The position numbers and the translations under genes were made by a program. Below, piece by piece: positions 46,791-57,970 of a stretch of DNA of 64,000 nucleotides (within the stretch, counting starts at the first letter, position 1; each line of letters starts with the position of its first letter). Source of the DNA: Pegoplata infirma (Eukaryota > Arthropoda > Insecta > Diptera > Anthomyiidae). Location: the NCBI GenBank assembly GCA_963921195.1, contig OY992539.1, forward strand, positions 212,230,035-212,294,034, given 5' to 3'. The notes below the pieces were generated by a model. The model made no database searches and was not told the origin of the DNA. It was given only the letters and a program-made list of their open reading frames with translations.

Positions 46791-47842
46791 AACAAGTAGA
46801 AAAGTTAAATTCGACTTTGCCGAATCTATGAATACCCTCCACAATGCATTTTTTTAAAGAAAAGTACATTTTTTAACGTGAAAAAATAAACAATTTTGAT
46901 TAGAAATATTTTATTTTGAGTAAAAAACTCTTGTTTTGTAATTAAAAAAAAAAAAAAAATTACAATTTTTTATTTTTTTTGAGTGTAAAATTTTTTTTTG
47001 AGTGTAATGTTTTTTTACTGTAAAAATATTTCTGAGTGAATGCACGTACGTATGTACACAAAAAATTGTAATTTTTGTAAAAAAAAAAAAATACATTTTT
47101 TTTAGTAATTTTTTTTTTTAGTTTAAATTTTTTTTTGAGTGTAAAATTTTTTTTGAGTGTAAAATTTTTTTTGAGTGTAAAATTTTTTTCTGGTGTAATT
47201 TTTAAGTACCAATGCTTTTAAAACTAAACAAGTTTAAAAAGCATTGCTTTAAAATTAAACAAGTTTGAAAAGCATTGTTTAGTTACCACCAATGCTTTTA
47301 AAACTTGTTAAAACACGTGGCATTTTAGATGAAACTAATTTGAAATTCAGGGTTTTGCTTATAACTTTTGAACCACTAGACCGATTGAGCTGAAATTTAA
47401 CACTAAATAGACCCGGGGAACGGCAAAGATAAATGCCAAGCTTCAATAGTCTCATTATCGTCTTTCGAAAGTTATCGTGTTTTTTATCTCGTAAATTCGC
47501 GAAACACCCTTGCCGAAATTTACACTTTTGCTCATAACTTTTGAACCACTGGACCGATTTGGCTGGATTGCAATACCAACCTGACCAGGTAAATGACAAA
47601 CATATATGCCAAACTTCAGTAGCCTCTGTAAAGTCTTTCAAAAGTTAGCGTGTTTTCTACGGACGGACAGACAGACAGACAGACAGACGGACGGACGGAC
47701 GGACATAGCTAGATCGACTTAAAATCGATCGAGGATCATAAATATATATACTTTATGGGGTCCTAGACCAATATTTCGAGGTGTTACAAACGGAATGACA
47801 AACTTATATATACCCTCTATCACTAGAGTGGAGGGTATAAAA
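46791..47842 (-). mobile_element. Helentron-like element inside the foldback, about 1.05 kb
   Basis: Minus strand: TATACCCTCCACTCTAGTGA, an uninterrupted (GTCC/GTCT)n tract at 47660-47703, two related ATAACTTTTGAACCACT segments, TTTTACACTCAAAAAAAATT short repeats (47125-47200), then TTCGGCAAAGTCGAATTTAA...CTACTTGTT. A sister subrepeat of the host (near 48627) reads AGTCAAAAAATGTATTAAAT without the insertion, giving the original target. Confidence 0.88.
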
Positions 47843-47916
47843 AGTATTAAATCTAATTTCGAGGTGAATAATGTTAAAAGATGTCATCAATAAAGTTTAA
47901 TGGTGGTTCTTAGTGC

Positions 47917-48113
47917 ATATCGTCACCTAAAATGCAAAAGGCCCTAACTAATCATGTGTTTTTTAATTTTGACTATTTAATCGCAAATTTTTATTATGCA
48001 GTCCTTATTTTTTTGTGGAGACGTGTAGATTGATAAAGTAATCTAGAACCAATCAATAAACTGATTTTGAATTTAATGTTAGTTAGGGCCTTTTGCATTT
48101 TAGGTGACGATAT
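47917..48113. mobile_element. MITE of about 195 bp (CGTCACCTAAAATGC ends)
   Basis: ATATCGTCACCTAAAATGCA on the left is mirrored exactly at 48113. The paired ends extend about 35 bases through AAAGGCCCTAACTAA. ATAT sits on each side. It is directly followed by a second MITE. Confidence 0.85.
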
Positions 48114-48347
48114 GAAGGGCTTATTGCAAAAACTTGATAAGCAACATTTTTTTTTTGGTGTTTTTAGCCTTCTACTGATGTTTTATTGACCGATTTTTGG
48201 CAGAAGTTTTTCTTAAACCCTTCGCTCAAGTATCTTGAGTATTAAAGTTCTTCAAAAGATCTATTTTTATCATTATTTTAAAAGTTTTAAGGCAAAACCC
48301 ACCATAAAATGAAATGTTGCTTATCGAGTTTTTACAATAAGCCCTTC
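48114..48347. mobile_element. MITE of about 234 bp (GAAGGGCTTATTG ends), copy A
   Basis: GAAGGGCTTATTGCAAAAAC on the left pairs with the inverse of GTTTTTACAATAAGCCCTTC on the right, continuing through GATAAGCAACATTT. ATAT flanks both sides (48110-48113, 48348-48351). A second copy is at 62922. Confidence 0.88.
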
Positions 48348-49756
48348 ATATGAACCCTCTGTCGCCCATTTTTAGGGGTAGTTTTGCTGCGTTTTTTGAA
48401 TATCCTCATAGAACACCACTAAAAAGTGCGTTTAAAGTGTTAAAATGTCCTACAAAAATTTTCTATGCGTATAAACGTAAAATTGTGAATTATCACATAC
48501 TGTTAAATTGTTTTGTAGTAGACCAAAACCCCTGAAGGGTTTGGAAAACTTAACTCGATTTCTTTTTTTAGGGCCCACTGAAGTTTTTAAATATTTTTTA
48601 AAGACGTTTGAAATCAGTCAAAAAATGTATTAAATCTAATTTTGAGGTAAATAATGTTGACTGACGTCTTCCATGAAATTTAATGGCGGTTCTTTGCTTG
48701 GAACATATAAACCCTCTATCTCCCATTTTTAAGGGTCATTTTGGTCTTTATGAGAATATCCTTATAGAACACCACTAAAATGTGCGTTTAAGGGGTTAAA
48801 ATGATCTACAAAAATTTTGCATCAAATTTCACTAAGGGTTGTCAAAGTACAAAAGTTCATGCGAGAAGTGCAAAATGCTTAAAAAGTAAAATAGTGAATT
48901 GTCACATAATTTTGAATTGTTTTTCACCAATGTCGTGTGATATGAGTCGAAAAAATTTTATAAATCTGGTTCTGTGCTAAATAGTGATATCAGATGTCTC
49001 TATTAAAATTTGATGGCGGTTCTTTACTTGGAACAAAACATAAATTTACCCTCTATATCCCATTTTTAGGGGTCTTTTTGGTTCTTTTTTCAAATATTCT
49101 TTAAAGGATAAAAATGTTCTGCAAAAATTTTCTGCATAAAATTTTACTAGAAGTTGTCAAAGGCCAAAAGTTCGTGCGATATAAGCAAAATGTTTAAAAA
49201 GCAAAGTTTTATATTATCATAATTTGTTTAATTGTGTTTTACCAAGATACTTTACAATTTTACATTTTTAAGCATTTTGCACTTTTCACTCAAACTTTTG
49301 GCCTTTGACAATCCCTAGTGAAATTTGATGCAAAAAATTTTTGTAGAACATTTAAACCCTTTAAACGCACGCTTTAGTGGTGTTCTTTGAGAGTATTTGA
49401 AAAAAAGAAGAAAATGGCCCCTAAAACTGGAAGATAGAGGGTTGATATGTTTCAAGAAAATAAGCACCATCAGATTTCATTGAGGACATCCTTTAACATT
49501 ATTAAGCTCACAAATAGATTTATAACATTTTTTCGACTTAATTCACACGACTTTGATGAAAAGCAATTTAACAGAACGTGTTAGTTTACAATTTTTATTT
49601 TTTAAGCATTAAGCACTTTTTGTACGAACTTTTGGTTCGTGGCAAGCCCTAGTGAAATTTGATCCAGAAATTTTTTGTAGACCGTTTTGATCCTTTAAAT
49701 GCCCGTTTTAATGCTGTTCTATGAGGATATTTTACAAAAAGACCAAAATGACCCTT

Positions 49757-50484
49757 AACAAGTAAGAGTGAGTGTTAAATTCGGCTGTGCCAAAACTTTT
49801 ATACCCTTCAAAATGCAAAAAAAAAAAAATCCAGAGGCGTTTTCTTTTTTTTTTTGGGGGTGGGGGTTGTTAGTGGTAATTGGGGGGACAAATTTCCTCT
49901 CGAAATATATGTTTAGAAATTCATTCTGATGCTTTTTGCACTAAAGAAATACAAGTATATCATTATTTATACAATTTTTTTAAACCACGCCCACAAAAGG
50001 GGGCGGACCGAAAAAGACGACATTTTCTAATCCTCTGGGTCCAAATGCAGGACTTTGAACTTCTTGTAGCACAAAAATGTTGCATTTGTTAAACAAAAAC
50101 ACAAAAAATCACGTAAAAAAATTTTATTTTTCAGAGGTTGGTTTAGTTCTTCAATGGGCAACTTTTTTCCCCTGGTCCGATATTGCTCATTTACGAACTT
50201 AACCTGCCTAGGAACATAAAACATAATCGTGCCAAATGTCAGGAGTCTAGCTCTTTTATTTTGGACTGCATCGTGTTAACTACAGACGGACAGACGGACG
50301 GACAAGCGGACAGACGGACGGACAAGCGGACAGACGGCCGGACGGACATTGCTAAAATGTCTTAGAATCGATCACTGATCATAAATATATATACTTTATG
50401 GGGTCCTAGACCGATATTTTGATGCGTTACACACGGAATGACAAAGTGAGTATACCCCCATACAGTAGTTGGAGGATATAAAAA
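49757..50484 (-). mobile_element. Helentron-like element, complete, in the foldback right arm
   Basis: Minus strand: TTTTTATATCCTCCAACTAC, a long (GTCY)n tract at about 50282-50345 (with GACAAGCGGACAGACG variants on the plus strand), GGGGAAAAAAGTTGCCC, CCGCCCCCTTTTGTGGGCGT, and an ACTCACTCTTACTTGTT end. The 3' hairpin (GGCACAGCC) has lost one arm base. About 730 bp. Confidence 0.87.
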
Positions 50485-50901
50485 TGGGAGGTTATGGGTT
50501 AATATGTTGTAAGAAAAGAACCACCATCAAATTTCAATACTTTAACATAATTTACCTTAGAATTAGATTTAATACTTTTTTTTAACTTTATCAAAACGCC
50601 TTTGAAAAAAATTTGAAAAACTTCAGTAAGTCATAAAAAAATAACTCAAGCTAAGTTGAGGGTTTTGGTCTACTATTGGTACACTTACATTTTTTTTGGT
50701 CTTATCCAAGATGCAAAATCGTGTTGAACAGTGTAATAGTTACACTACAAGAATTTGGACATCTAACTTCCCTTCTTGCCTGTGATTTTGTTCGGCAAGT
50801 AAAGATTCTTTTGTCCCTAAAATAGAGATTATTATTTTAAAAACGTCAAGGGCTTTCAGTTGGTAAGTGGATAAAATTAAAGACTTGCAATAAACAAGGC
50901 A

Positions 50902-50955
50902 TTGTGGAGAATATTCATGGATTCGGCCAAGTCGAATTTAACTTTTCTACTTGTT
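50902..50955 (+). mobile_element. Helentron-like element, 3' end fragment
   Basis: GTGGAGAATATTCATGGATT, hairpin TTCGGCCAAGTCGAA, then TTTAACTTTTCTACTTGTTT. Matches the inverse of the 3' end at 46791. No 5' part is found nearby. Confidence 0.75.
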
Positions 50956-51058
50956 TTACATAGATAATTTTTATTCAAACTTAATTTTTATTTAACTTAA
51001 GTTTCTTGGGCCGAAACAAAAAAAAAATATTTTTTTTATCTCTCAGAGAAAACTACTT

Positions 51059-51498
51059 ACAAGGAAGGTATCTTAACCCTTTTGAACCGATTTGCATAAA
51101 ACTTAAAATTTATATAAAAGAGACAATTCTAATGTTGGGCTGTCTCGGCTTATTGGCTATATCGGGGATTTAGGTGTTCAAAAAATGGGGCCAAAAATGG
51201 CGAAAAATCGTTTTTTTTTGGATTTTTCAGCCAATTCTTTTTAAGAAACTATATGATGTTTCCATATGAGACGAAAGGTTTTTTTAATTCATATCCAACG
51301 GTGTAAAAATTCGACTTTGTTAAATATTTTTTTATGAAAATGTGTAAAGGTCCACATTGTTTCCTAAGGGGACGAAGAAATTTTTAAACATTGGTATGGC
51401 TGAAAAGCCGAGACAACCCTACCTTAAAATCGCCTCTTTTATACATATTTTGAGTTTCAGGCAAATCGCTTCATAAGGGTTGAAAAACTTCCCTTGTC
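51059..51498. mobile_element. ACAAGGAAGG foldback, about 440 bp
   Basis: ACAAGGAAGGTATCTTAACC pairs with the inverse of GGTTGAAAAACTTCCCTTGT. Further pairs: CCGATTTGCATAAAACTTAA with a GCAAATCG partner, and GGGCTGTCTCGGCT with AGCCGAGACAACCC. Arms of about 110 bp with moderate divergence. A related end occurs at 53249 next to the satellite. Confidence 0.8.
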
Positions 51499-51499
51499 A

Positions 51500-51920
51500 G
51501 ATCTTCTTCAATGTATAAAAATTCTCAGAATCTGAAACATTTTTCCACATCGAAAAATTCTCAAATTTTGAGACATTTTTGAAAACAGAAAAGTATTCAG
51601 AAAAATATTATTGATTCTAATTGTTATAAATTTTTTCTGCTAAGAATATTTTAAGTTTCTAATACACTATTCCTTATAGAAAAAGTCTTAGATTCTGAGA
51701 CGTTTTTCTTATATACAAATTCTTAGATTCTGAGATTTTTTTCATAAGAAAATATTTTAGATTCTGGGATTTTTTTCCATAAAAAAATTCTTAGATTCTG
51801 CCAAATTTTTCATATAAAAATTCTCAAATTCTAAGACATTTTTCACACAGAAACATTTTCAGATTTAAAGCCGTTTTTCCGTTTAGTAATATATGCCGAT
51901 ACAAAAACATTTTTCCATAT
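51500..51920 (+). repeat. Degenerate 37-bp-satellite relatives
   Basis: About ten imperfect units with TTAGATTCTGAGAC or CAGAATCTGAAACATTTTTC cores and CATATAAAAATTC spacers, in the same orientation as the array at 53307. Units differ from one another, unlike the array. Confidence 0.7.
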
Positions 51921-53248
51921 AGAACATTTTTTTCTAAGTTTTGACGTTAATTTTCATTCCCACTTTAATATTTTCATCTTTATCTCATAATTATCATTTT
52001 AATTTTGACATATTTAATTCACTTATCATATGCTAACATAAAAGCTTTAAAAGCTTGTTTAACTTTTAACTGCAAGTTCCCCCTTTTAAAGTGGTCTTTT
52101 GATTTTTTTCTGTTATCCTAAAGACTTGCACTCCAGTTAAAGCCATTAAAAAATGTATGAGTTTATGTCAAAAATTAAACACTAATAGGCGTTTTATTTG
52201 AATTATTGGTTCTATACAATAAATGCAGAACAAACCGAAAAGCAAAAAAAAAAAAAACAACTTATACAACAATCTGATACAATAAGAATGGGGGAAAAAA
52301 ACTTAAAATAAAAAAAGAGTTTATAACTCATGAGTTTTTAACTCTATGCAGTTTATTGTCTGTCCTAAAGTATGTCTGTGCACTGTTACACTCAAGAAAA
52401 TTTGTTGAAGTTAAAGTACTGCTGAACATGTTTAATAATTATGGCAAATTATAAATGTATATTTGTCTCTCTAGGTCCCATTGGTGCACAGATCCCCAAA
52501 ATTTTAATTATAATTCATTATATATAATTTAATTTGTTTAAATTCAAGTTGGTCCCAAATGGGGCGCCAATTTTGTGATAACACACAAATAATAGATTAC
52601 TTAGAATTGGCGCCCAAGTGGGGGCCAACTTGGATCTTCTCATAATTAATTAGATCAGACATATATAATTAGCTAAAAACAGATTACATCAGATTTTATT
52701 TGTTTTACAACTATAATATATTTGACAAAAAGTCTGTTGTGGGACATCTTGCCATATTTTTGTTGTGGTTATGTCGAGGACTGAGGTAATATTTGGCATA
52801 AATCTGTAAGAGTGCAGTTTTTAATAAAATATATTTTTTTAACAAAACTGTTTTTTTTAGTGTATTTATGTCTCACTATGTATATTTCTTTTTTGTTGCA
52901 TTTTTTTTTTTTTTTTTATTCAATTTTTATATAAATTGACATGGTGCAAAAAGTGCGTGTGTTTAGCTGGCGCTTCTAGAGTCAGCAAATGTTGCAGTTT
53001 TTTTTCTGCAATTTTGTTTCTTAAACATTTTGCCTTACTATTGACAACATAGTTGTTGACGACGTCGTCGCCGTCATCGACGATGGTGTTGTCGATGTCG
53101 CCTTCAATACAATTTTTTTTGTAATATTGTATTTTTGTGGTTTTTGGTCGTAGTAGGGTTTATATAGGAGCAAAACCATATTTAATGTGTAGGTTTGTTC
53201 TTCCATTTAAGAAAAAAAAGGAACAAAAATTGGCATTCACTTTACTAA
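51921..53248. other. AT-rich stretch; one PBS-like inverted repeat and CGTCGTCG run
   Basis: No gene is seen. The notable items are the GC-rich inverted repeat at 52540-52637 and a GACGACGTCGTCGCCGTCAT run near 53059. The frame at 53021-53206 (minus) translates this run as Thr/Ser-rich low complexity. Confidence 0.45.
52540..52637. repeat. Inverted repeat with GGCGCC ends resembling a tRNA-Lys primer site
   Basis: CAAGTTGG...GGGGCGCCAATTTT on the left pairs with GAATTGGCGCCC...CCAACTTG on the right. TGGCGCCCAAGTGGGGGC (52608-52625) resembles the complement of the 3' end of tRNA-Lys, which primes gypsy-type retrotransposons. A similar sequence lies on the minus strand from 52569. No LTR pair or polymerase domain is visible, so a retroelement remnant is only a suggestion. 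Confidence 0.45.
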
Positions 53249-53306
53249 CAAGGAAGGTCTTTCATAGGGCACCCACCGATTGTCCTGAAACTTGAATTAT
53301 AAAAAA
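53249..53306 (+). mobile_element. ACAAGGAAGG foldback end fragment
   Basis: AACAAGGAAGGTCTTTCATA, then CCGATTGTCCTGAAACTTGA, resembles the left end of 51059-51498. It runs straight into the satellite array, so the array starts at or within an element end. Confidence 0.55.
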
Positions 53307-55683
53307 AAGTCTCAGATTCTGAGACATTTTTCCTTATAAAAAAAGGTCTCAGATTCTGAGACATTTTTCCTTATAAAAAAAAGTCTCAGATTCTGAGACA
53401 TTTTTCCTTATAAAAAAAAGTCTCAGATTCTGAGACATTTTTCCTTATAAAAAAAAGTCTCAGATTCTGAGACATTTTTCCTTATAAAAACAAAGTCTCA
53501 GATTCTGAGACATTTTTCCTTATAAAAAAAAGTCTCAGATTCTGAGACATTTTTCCTTATAAAAAAAAGTCTCAGATTCTGAGACATTTTTCCTTATAAA
53601 AAAAAGTCTCAGATTCTGAGACATTTTTCCTTATAAAAAAAAGTCTCAGATTCTGAGACATTTTTCCTTATAAAAAAAAGTCTCAGATTCTGAGACATTT
53701 TTCCTTATAAAAAAAAGTCTCAGATTCTGAGACATTTTTCCTTATAAAAAAAAGTCTCAGATTCTGAGACATTTTTCCTTATAAAAAAAAGTCTCAGATT
53801 CTGAGACATTTTTCCTTATAAAAAAAAGTCTCAGATTCTGAGACATTTTTCCTTATAAAAAAAAGTCTCAGATTCTGAGACATTTTTCCTTATAAAAAAA
53901 AGTCTCAGATTCTGAGACATTTTTCCTTATAAAAAAAAGTCTCAGATTCTGAGACATTTTTCCTTATAAAAAAAAGTCTCAGATTCTGAGACATTTTTCC
54001 TTATAAAAAAAAGTCTCAGATTCTGAGACATTTTTCCTTATAAAAAAAAGTCTCAGATTCTGAGACATTTTTCCTTATAAAAAAAAGTCTCAGATTCTGA
54101 GACATTTTTCCTTATAAAAAAAAGTCTCAGATTCTGAGACATTTTTCCTTATAAAAAAAAGTCTCAGATTCTGAGACATTTTTCCTTATAAAAAAAAGTC
54201 TCAGATTCTGAGACATTTTTCCTTATAAAAAAAAGTCTCAGATTCTGAGACATTTTTCCTTATAAAAAAAAGTCTCAGATTCTGAGACATTTTTCCTTAT
54301 AAAAAAAAGTCTCAGATTCTGAGACATTTTTCCTTATAAAAAAAAGTCTCAGATTCTGAGACATTTTTCCTTATAAAAAAAAGTCTCAGATTCTGAGACA
54401 TTTTTCCTTATAAAAAAAAGTCTCAGATTCTGAGACATTTTTCTTTATAAAAAAAAGTCTCAGATTCTGAGACATTTTTCCTTATAAAAAAAAGTCTCAG
54501 ATTCTGAGACATTTTTCCTTATAAAAAAAAGTCTCAGATTCTGAGACATTTTTCCTTATAAAAAAAAGTCTCAGATTCTGAGACATTTTTCCTTATAAAA
54601 AAAGTCTCAGATTCTGAGACATTTTTCCTTATAAAAAAAAGTCTCAGATTCTGAGACATTTTTCCTTATAAAAAAAAGTCTCAGATTCTGAGACATTTTT
54701 CCTTATAAAAAAAAGTCTCAGATTCTGAGACATTTTTCCTTATAAAAAAAAGTCTCAGATTCTGAGACATTTTTCCTTATAAAAAAAAGTCTCAGATTCT
54801 GAGACATTTTTCCTTATAAAAAAAAGTCTCAGATTCTGAGACATTTTTCCTTATAAAAAAAAGTCTCAGATTCTGAGACATTTTTCCTTATAAAAAAAAG
54901 TCTCAGATTCTGAGACATTTTTCCTTATAAAAAAAAGTCTCAGATTCTGAGACATTTTTCCTTATAAAAAAAAGTCTCAGATTCTGAGACATTTTTCCTT
55001 ATAAAAAAAAGTCTCAGATTCTGAGACATTTTTCCTTATAAAAAAAAGTCTCAGATTCTGAGACATTTTTCCTTATAAAAAAAAGTCTCAGATTCTGAGA
55101 CATTTTTCCTTATAAAAAAAAGTCTCAGATTCTGAGACATTTTTCCTTATAAAAAAAAGTCTCAGATTCTGAGACATTTTTCCTTATAAAAAAAAGTCTC
55201 CGATTCTGAGACATTTTTCCTTATAAAAAAAAGTCTCAGATTCTGAGACATTTTTCCTTATAAAAAAAAGTCTCAGATTCTGAGACATTTTTCCTTATAA
55301 AAAAAAGTCTCAGATTCTGAGACATTTTTCCTTATAAAAAAAAGTCTCAGATTCTGAGACATTTTTCCTTATAAAAAAAAAGTCTCAGATTCTGAGACAT
55401 TTTTCCTTATAAAAAAAAGTCTCAGATTCTGAGACATTTTTCCTTATAAAAAAAAAAGTCTCAGATTCTGAGACATTTTTCCTTATAAAAAAAAGTCTCA
55501 GATTCTGAGACATTTTTCCTTATAAAAAAAAGTCTCAGATTCTGAGACATTTTTCCTTATAAAAAAAAAGTCTCAGATTCTGAGACATTTTTCCTTAAAA
55601 AAAAAAAGTCTCAGATTCTGAGACTCAGATTCTGAGACATTTTTCCTTATAAAAAAAAGTCTCAGATTCTGAGACATTTTTTC
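53307..55683 (+). repeat. 37-bp palindromic satellite, array 2 (about 64 units)
   Basis: Near-identical 37-bp units that are the reverse complement of those at 29598: AAAAAAAAGTCTCAGATTCT, then GAGACATTTTTCCTTAT. Rare interior variants: AAAAACAAAG near 53490, TTTCTTTAT near 54443, CTCCGATT near 55198. A-run length changes and a partial unit (GAGACTCAGATTCTGAGAC near 55618) cluster at the right edge, as expected if the ends escape homogenisation. No gene. Confidence 0.97.
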
Positions 55684-56640
55684 TATAGAAAAAAAAAAGT
55701 AAAATTGTTTTCTATAAGAAAATTCTCAAATTCTTAACCCATTTTTTTAAATTTCTATCAAACTTAAATTTTCTCATTAAAAATTGTTCAATCATATATT
55801 GTGAATCATATTAAAAATTTCTCTAGAGCACTCATATTCAATAATGATGTTGATGATCCCTAACCTCATAATAACTCACTTTGTACTTCCTTTTCAACAG
55901 CATTTATATACTTTTTGTTGTTAAAATTTATTTCTGATTACTAAAGTAACATTTAGACTTGTAAAAAAAAATCAACTTTAAAGCACTTATTGATGACAAC
56001 ACTAAACAGCCACCAACCAACCAACAGACAAACATACAACCAAACCAGCATCAATAATACTTGTACTGCAACAACTCACAAATAGCAATTTTATTGACAA
56101 CAACTGCAACTACAACATACAACAATAAACAGACAACAAATTACTTTTAAATGCAACAACAAGACTTATAATAACTAAATATATATGATGATGTTTCTAA
56201 AGCAACCAATTGAAGCAACAACTAACCCAAGCAACTACCACAAGGCAACAACTAGGCAACCACTTGTCAATGCCATTATTGAGCCACAAAGGATTGGAAA
56301 AAAAAGAAAACTTTTAGTTATGAAGTCTCCTAAAAAAATTTTTTTAAATAAAATAAAACGTTTAGTAAACAATCAACTTAGTCATCATAAATGTAACTTT
56401 GCAACATGTATACAATAACATAAGCATATGTTGCTGCAACCCACACATAAACAGGTACAAAATGCAAAAAAAAAAATAAATTTCAATATATTTAGAATAT
56501 ATGTAGTTACAGTATTTGGGGGATTCCATTACACAGGCGCTCTCAGAGAACCACAATGTAGGAAGGAACGCATAGAGGAGTAACATGATTGCGGCAATCA
56601 TACTATGATTATTATTTTAATCATATATTTAATCATATTC
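55684..56640. other. AT-rich then CAA-rich non-coding stretch
   Basis: From about 56000 to 56260 the sequence is rich in CAACAAC/CAACCAACC words. A 77-codon frame at 56185-56418 (plus) begins with repeated ATG and has a basic middle, but no domain is recognised and the composition matches the surrounding repeats. A GAATCATGATT-like run occurs near 56605-56650. Confidence 0.4.
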
Positions 56641-57560
56641 CTCATGATTCTGATACATTTTTAGTATAGAAAAATTCTCAGATTCTGAAACATTTTTCGT
56701 ATAGAAAAATTATCAGATTTCTTGTTTGCAAAAAACATGTAACATTCGGTAGCGGATGCAATACTTATCAAATCATGTTTGTGTCTTAAGTCTTTTGTTT
56801 ATACATGACACTCTTTCATTATGATTGCCACAGTCATATTTCTTTTCCTCAAGTTAAAAAGACATTTTTCGTGAAGAAAAATTCTCAGATTCTGCGACAT
56901 TTTCCGTATACAAAAATTCTCAGATTCTGAGACATTTTTCGCAAAGAAAGATTATCAATTTCTAAGACATTATTCGTATAGGAAAGTTTTCAGATTCTGA
57001 GACATTTTTAGTATAGAAAAATTCTAAGATTCTAAGATGTTTTTCGTTTAGAAATGATTTTAGACTTTAAGACATTTTCCTGAAGAAAACTTCTTAAGTT
57101 CTGAGAGATTTTTTGTATAGACAAATTCTCAGATTCCGAAACATTTTTCGCATAGAAAAATTTTGTATGGAAAACTTATCAGTTTATGAGACATTTTTAG
57201 TATAGAAAAATTCTCAGATTCCTACAGAAACATTCTCAAATTCTAAGATAATTTTCGTATAAAAAAATCTCAGATTCTGCGACAATTTTCGTATAGAAAA
57301 ATTCACAGATTCTGAGACATTTTTCCTTTAAAAAAATTCTCAGATTCTGAGGCATTTTTCATTTAAAAAAATTTTCAAATTCTGCGACATTTTTCATGTA
57401 GAAAAATTCTCAGATTTTTTGTTTTGCAAAAAACATGTAATATTTGGTAGCAAATGCAATACTTACCAAATCAGGTTTGTGTCTTAAGTCTTTTGTTTTA
57501 TACATGACACTTCCATCACAATTTCCACTTTATATTTCTTTTCTCCAAGTTTGAAAAAAC
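56640..57560 (+). repeat. Degenerate satellite units with a duplicated ~150-bp block
   Basis: More than twenty TTCTCAGATTCTGAGACATT-type units with TTTTCGTATAGAAAAA spacers. Embedded are two copies of a unique block, about 56707-56855 and 57408-57552, sharing GCAAAAAACATGTAA, GTAGC..ATGCAATACTTA, the dispersed motif (56777-56801; 57472-57500) and ATACATGACACT. Confidence 0.75.
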
Positions 57561-57896
57561 AAAAATGTCTAAAAATCTCCCCGAATCCTTGTGGAATCCC
57601 TCATAGTTATATAAACCTTTATTTTACAAATATAAAGGTACCCATTACACATTCATGGAAGTTTTTTTTTTACGATTTTTATTATTTTTTCGCAGTATGA
57701 TTGAATGAGTGTACGAGTAAAAATGTTGTTTTGTTAGTTAAAGTCACCAGTTGGTAGTATATAAAACTGACAGTTACTAAATTGAGTCTAAGTGGGGGAA
57801 TGCTTTCATTGCATAGAAACGTGTAAACCAACCACCATACAAGAGTTTTGTACGAGCAATAATAAAATCAGACGTTTGTACATGCAACAATACATC
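57561..57896. other. AT-rich spacer
   Basis: No gene or element ends are identified. Mixed composition around 57720-57880 (CAGTTGGTAGTATATAAAAC) without an open frame. Confidence 0.35.
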
Positions 57897-57970
57897 TTTT
57901 TTTTATACCCTTTACTATGGGATAAATGGAAATCATTTTAAGTTTGTCATTTCGTTTGTTACTAAAAAAT
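57897..57970 (+). mobile_element. Helentron-like element, 5' end fragment
   Basis: TTTTTTTATACCCTTTACTA, then AAGTTTGTCATTTCGTTTGT, matches the first ~70 bases of the family and then gives way to satellite relatives. Confidence 0.65.

Larger units (their letters stand above)
46652..50734. mobile_element. Composite foldback, 4.1 kb, arms of about 300-400-bp subrepeats
   Basis: Ends are ACACTGTGCAACAAATTCGG (46652) and, inverted, ACACTGTTCAACACGATTTT (50734), flanked by AATA on both sides (46648-46651, 50735-50738). The left arm contains three tandem subrepeats sharing AACCCTCTATCTCCCATTTT and ACACCACTAAAATGTGCG (near 48352, 48708, 49025). The right arm has inverse units (near 49250-49590 and beyond). 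The left arm was later hit by 46791-47842 and by two MITEs, and the right arm by 49757-50484. No coding sequence is recognised; small frames are incidental. Confidence 0.85.

Noticed and set aside
56185..56418. 77-codon basic protein
   Set aside because: CAA-rich composition continues upstream out of frame, and no domain or neighbouring exon is recognisable.
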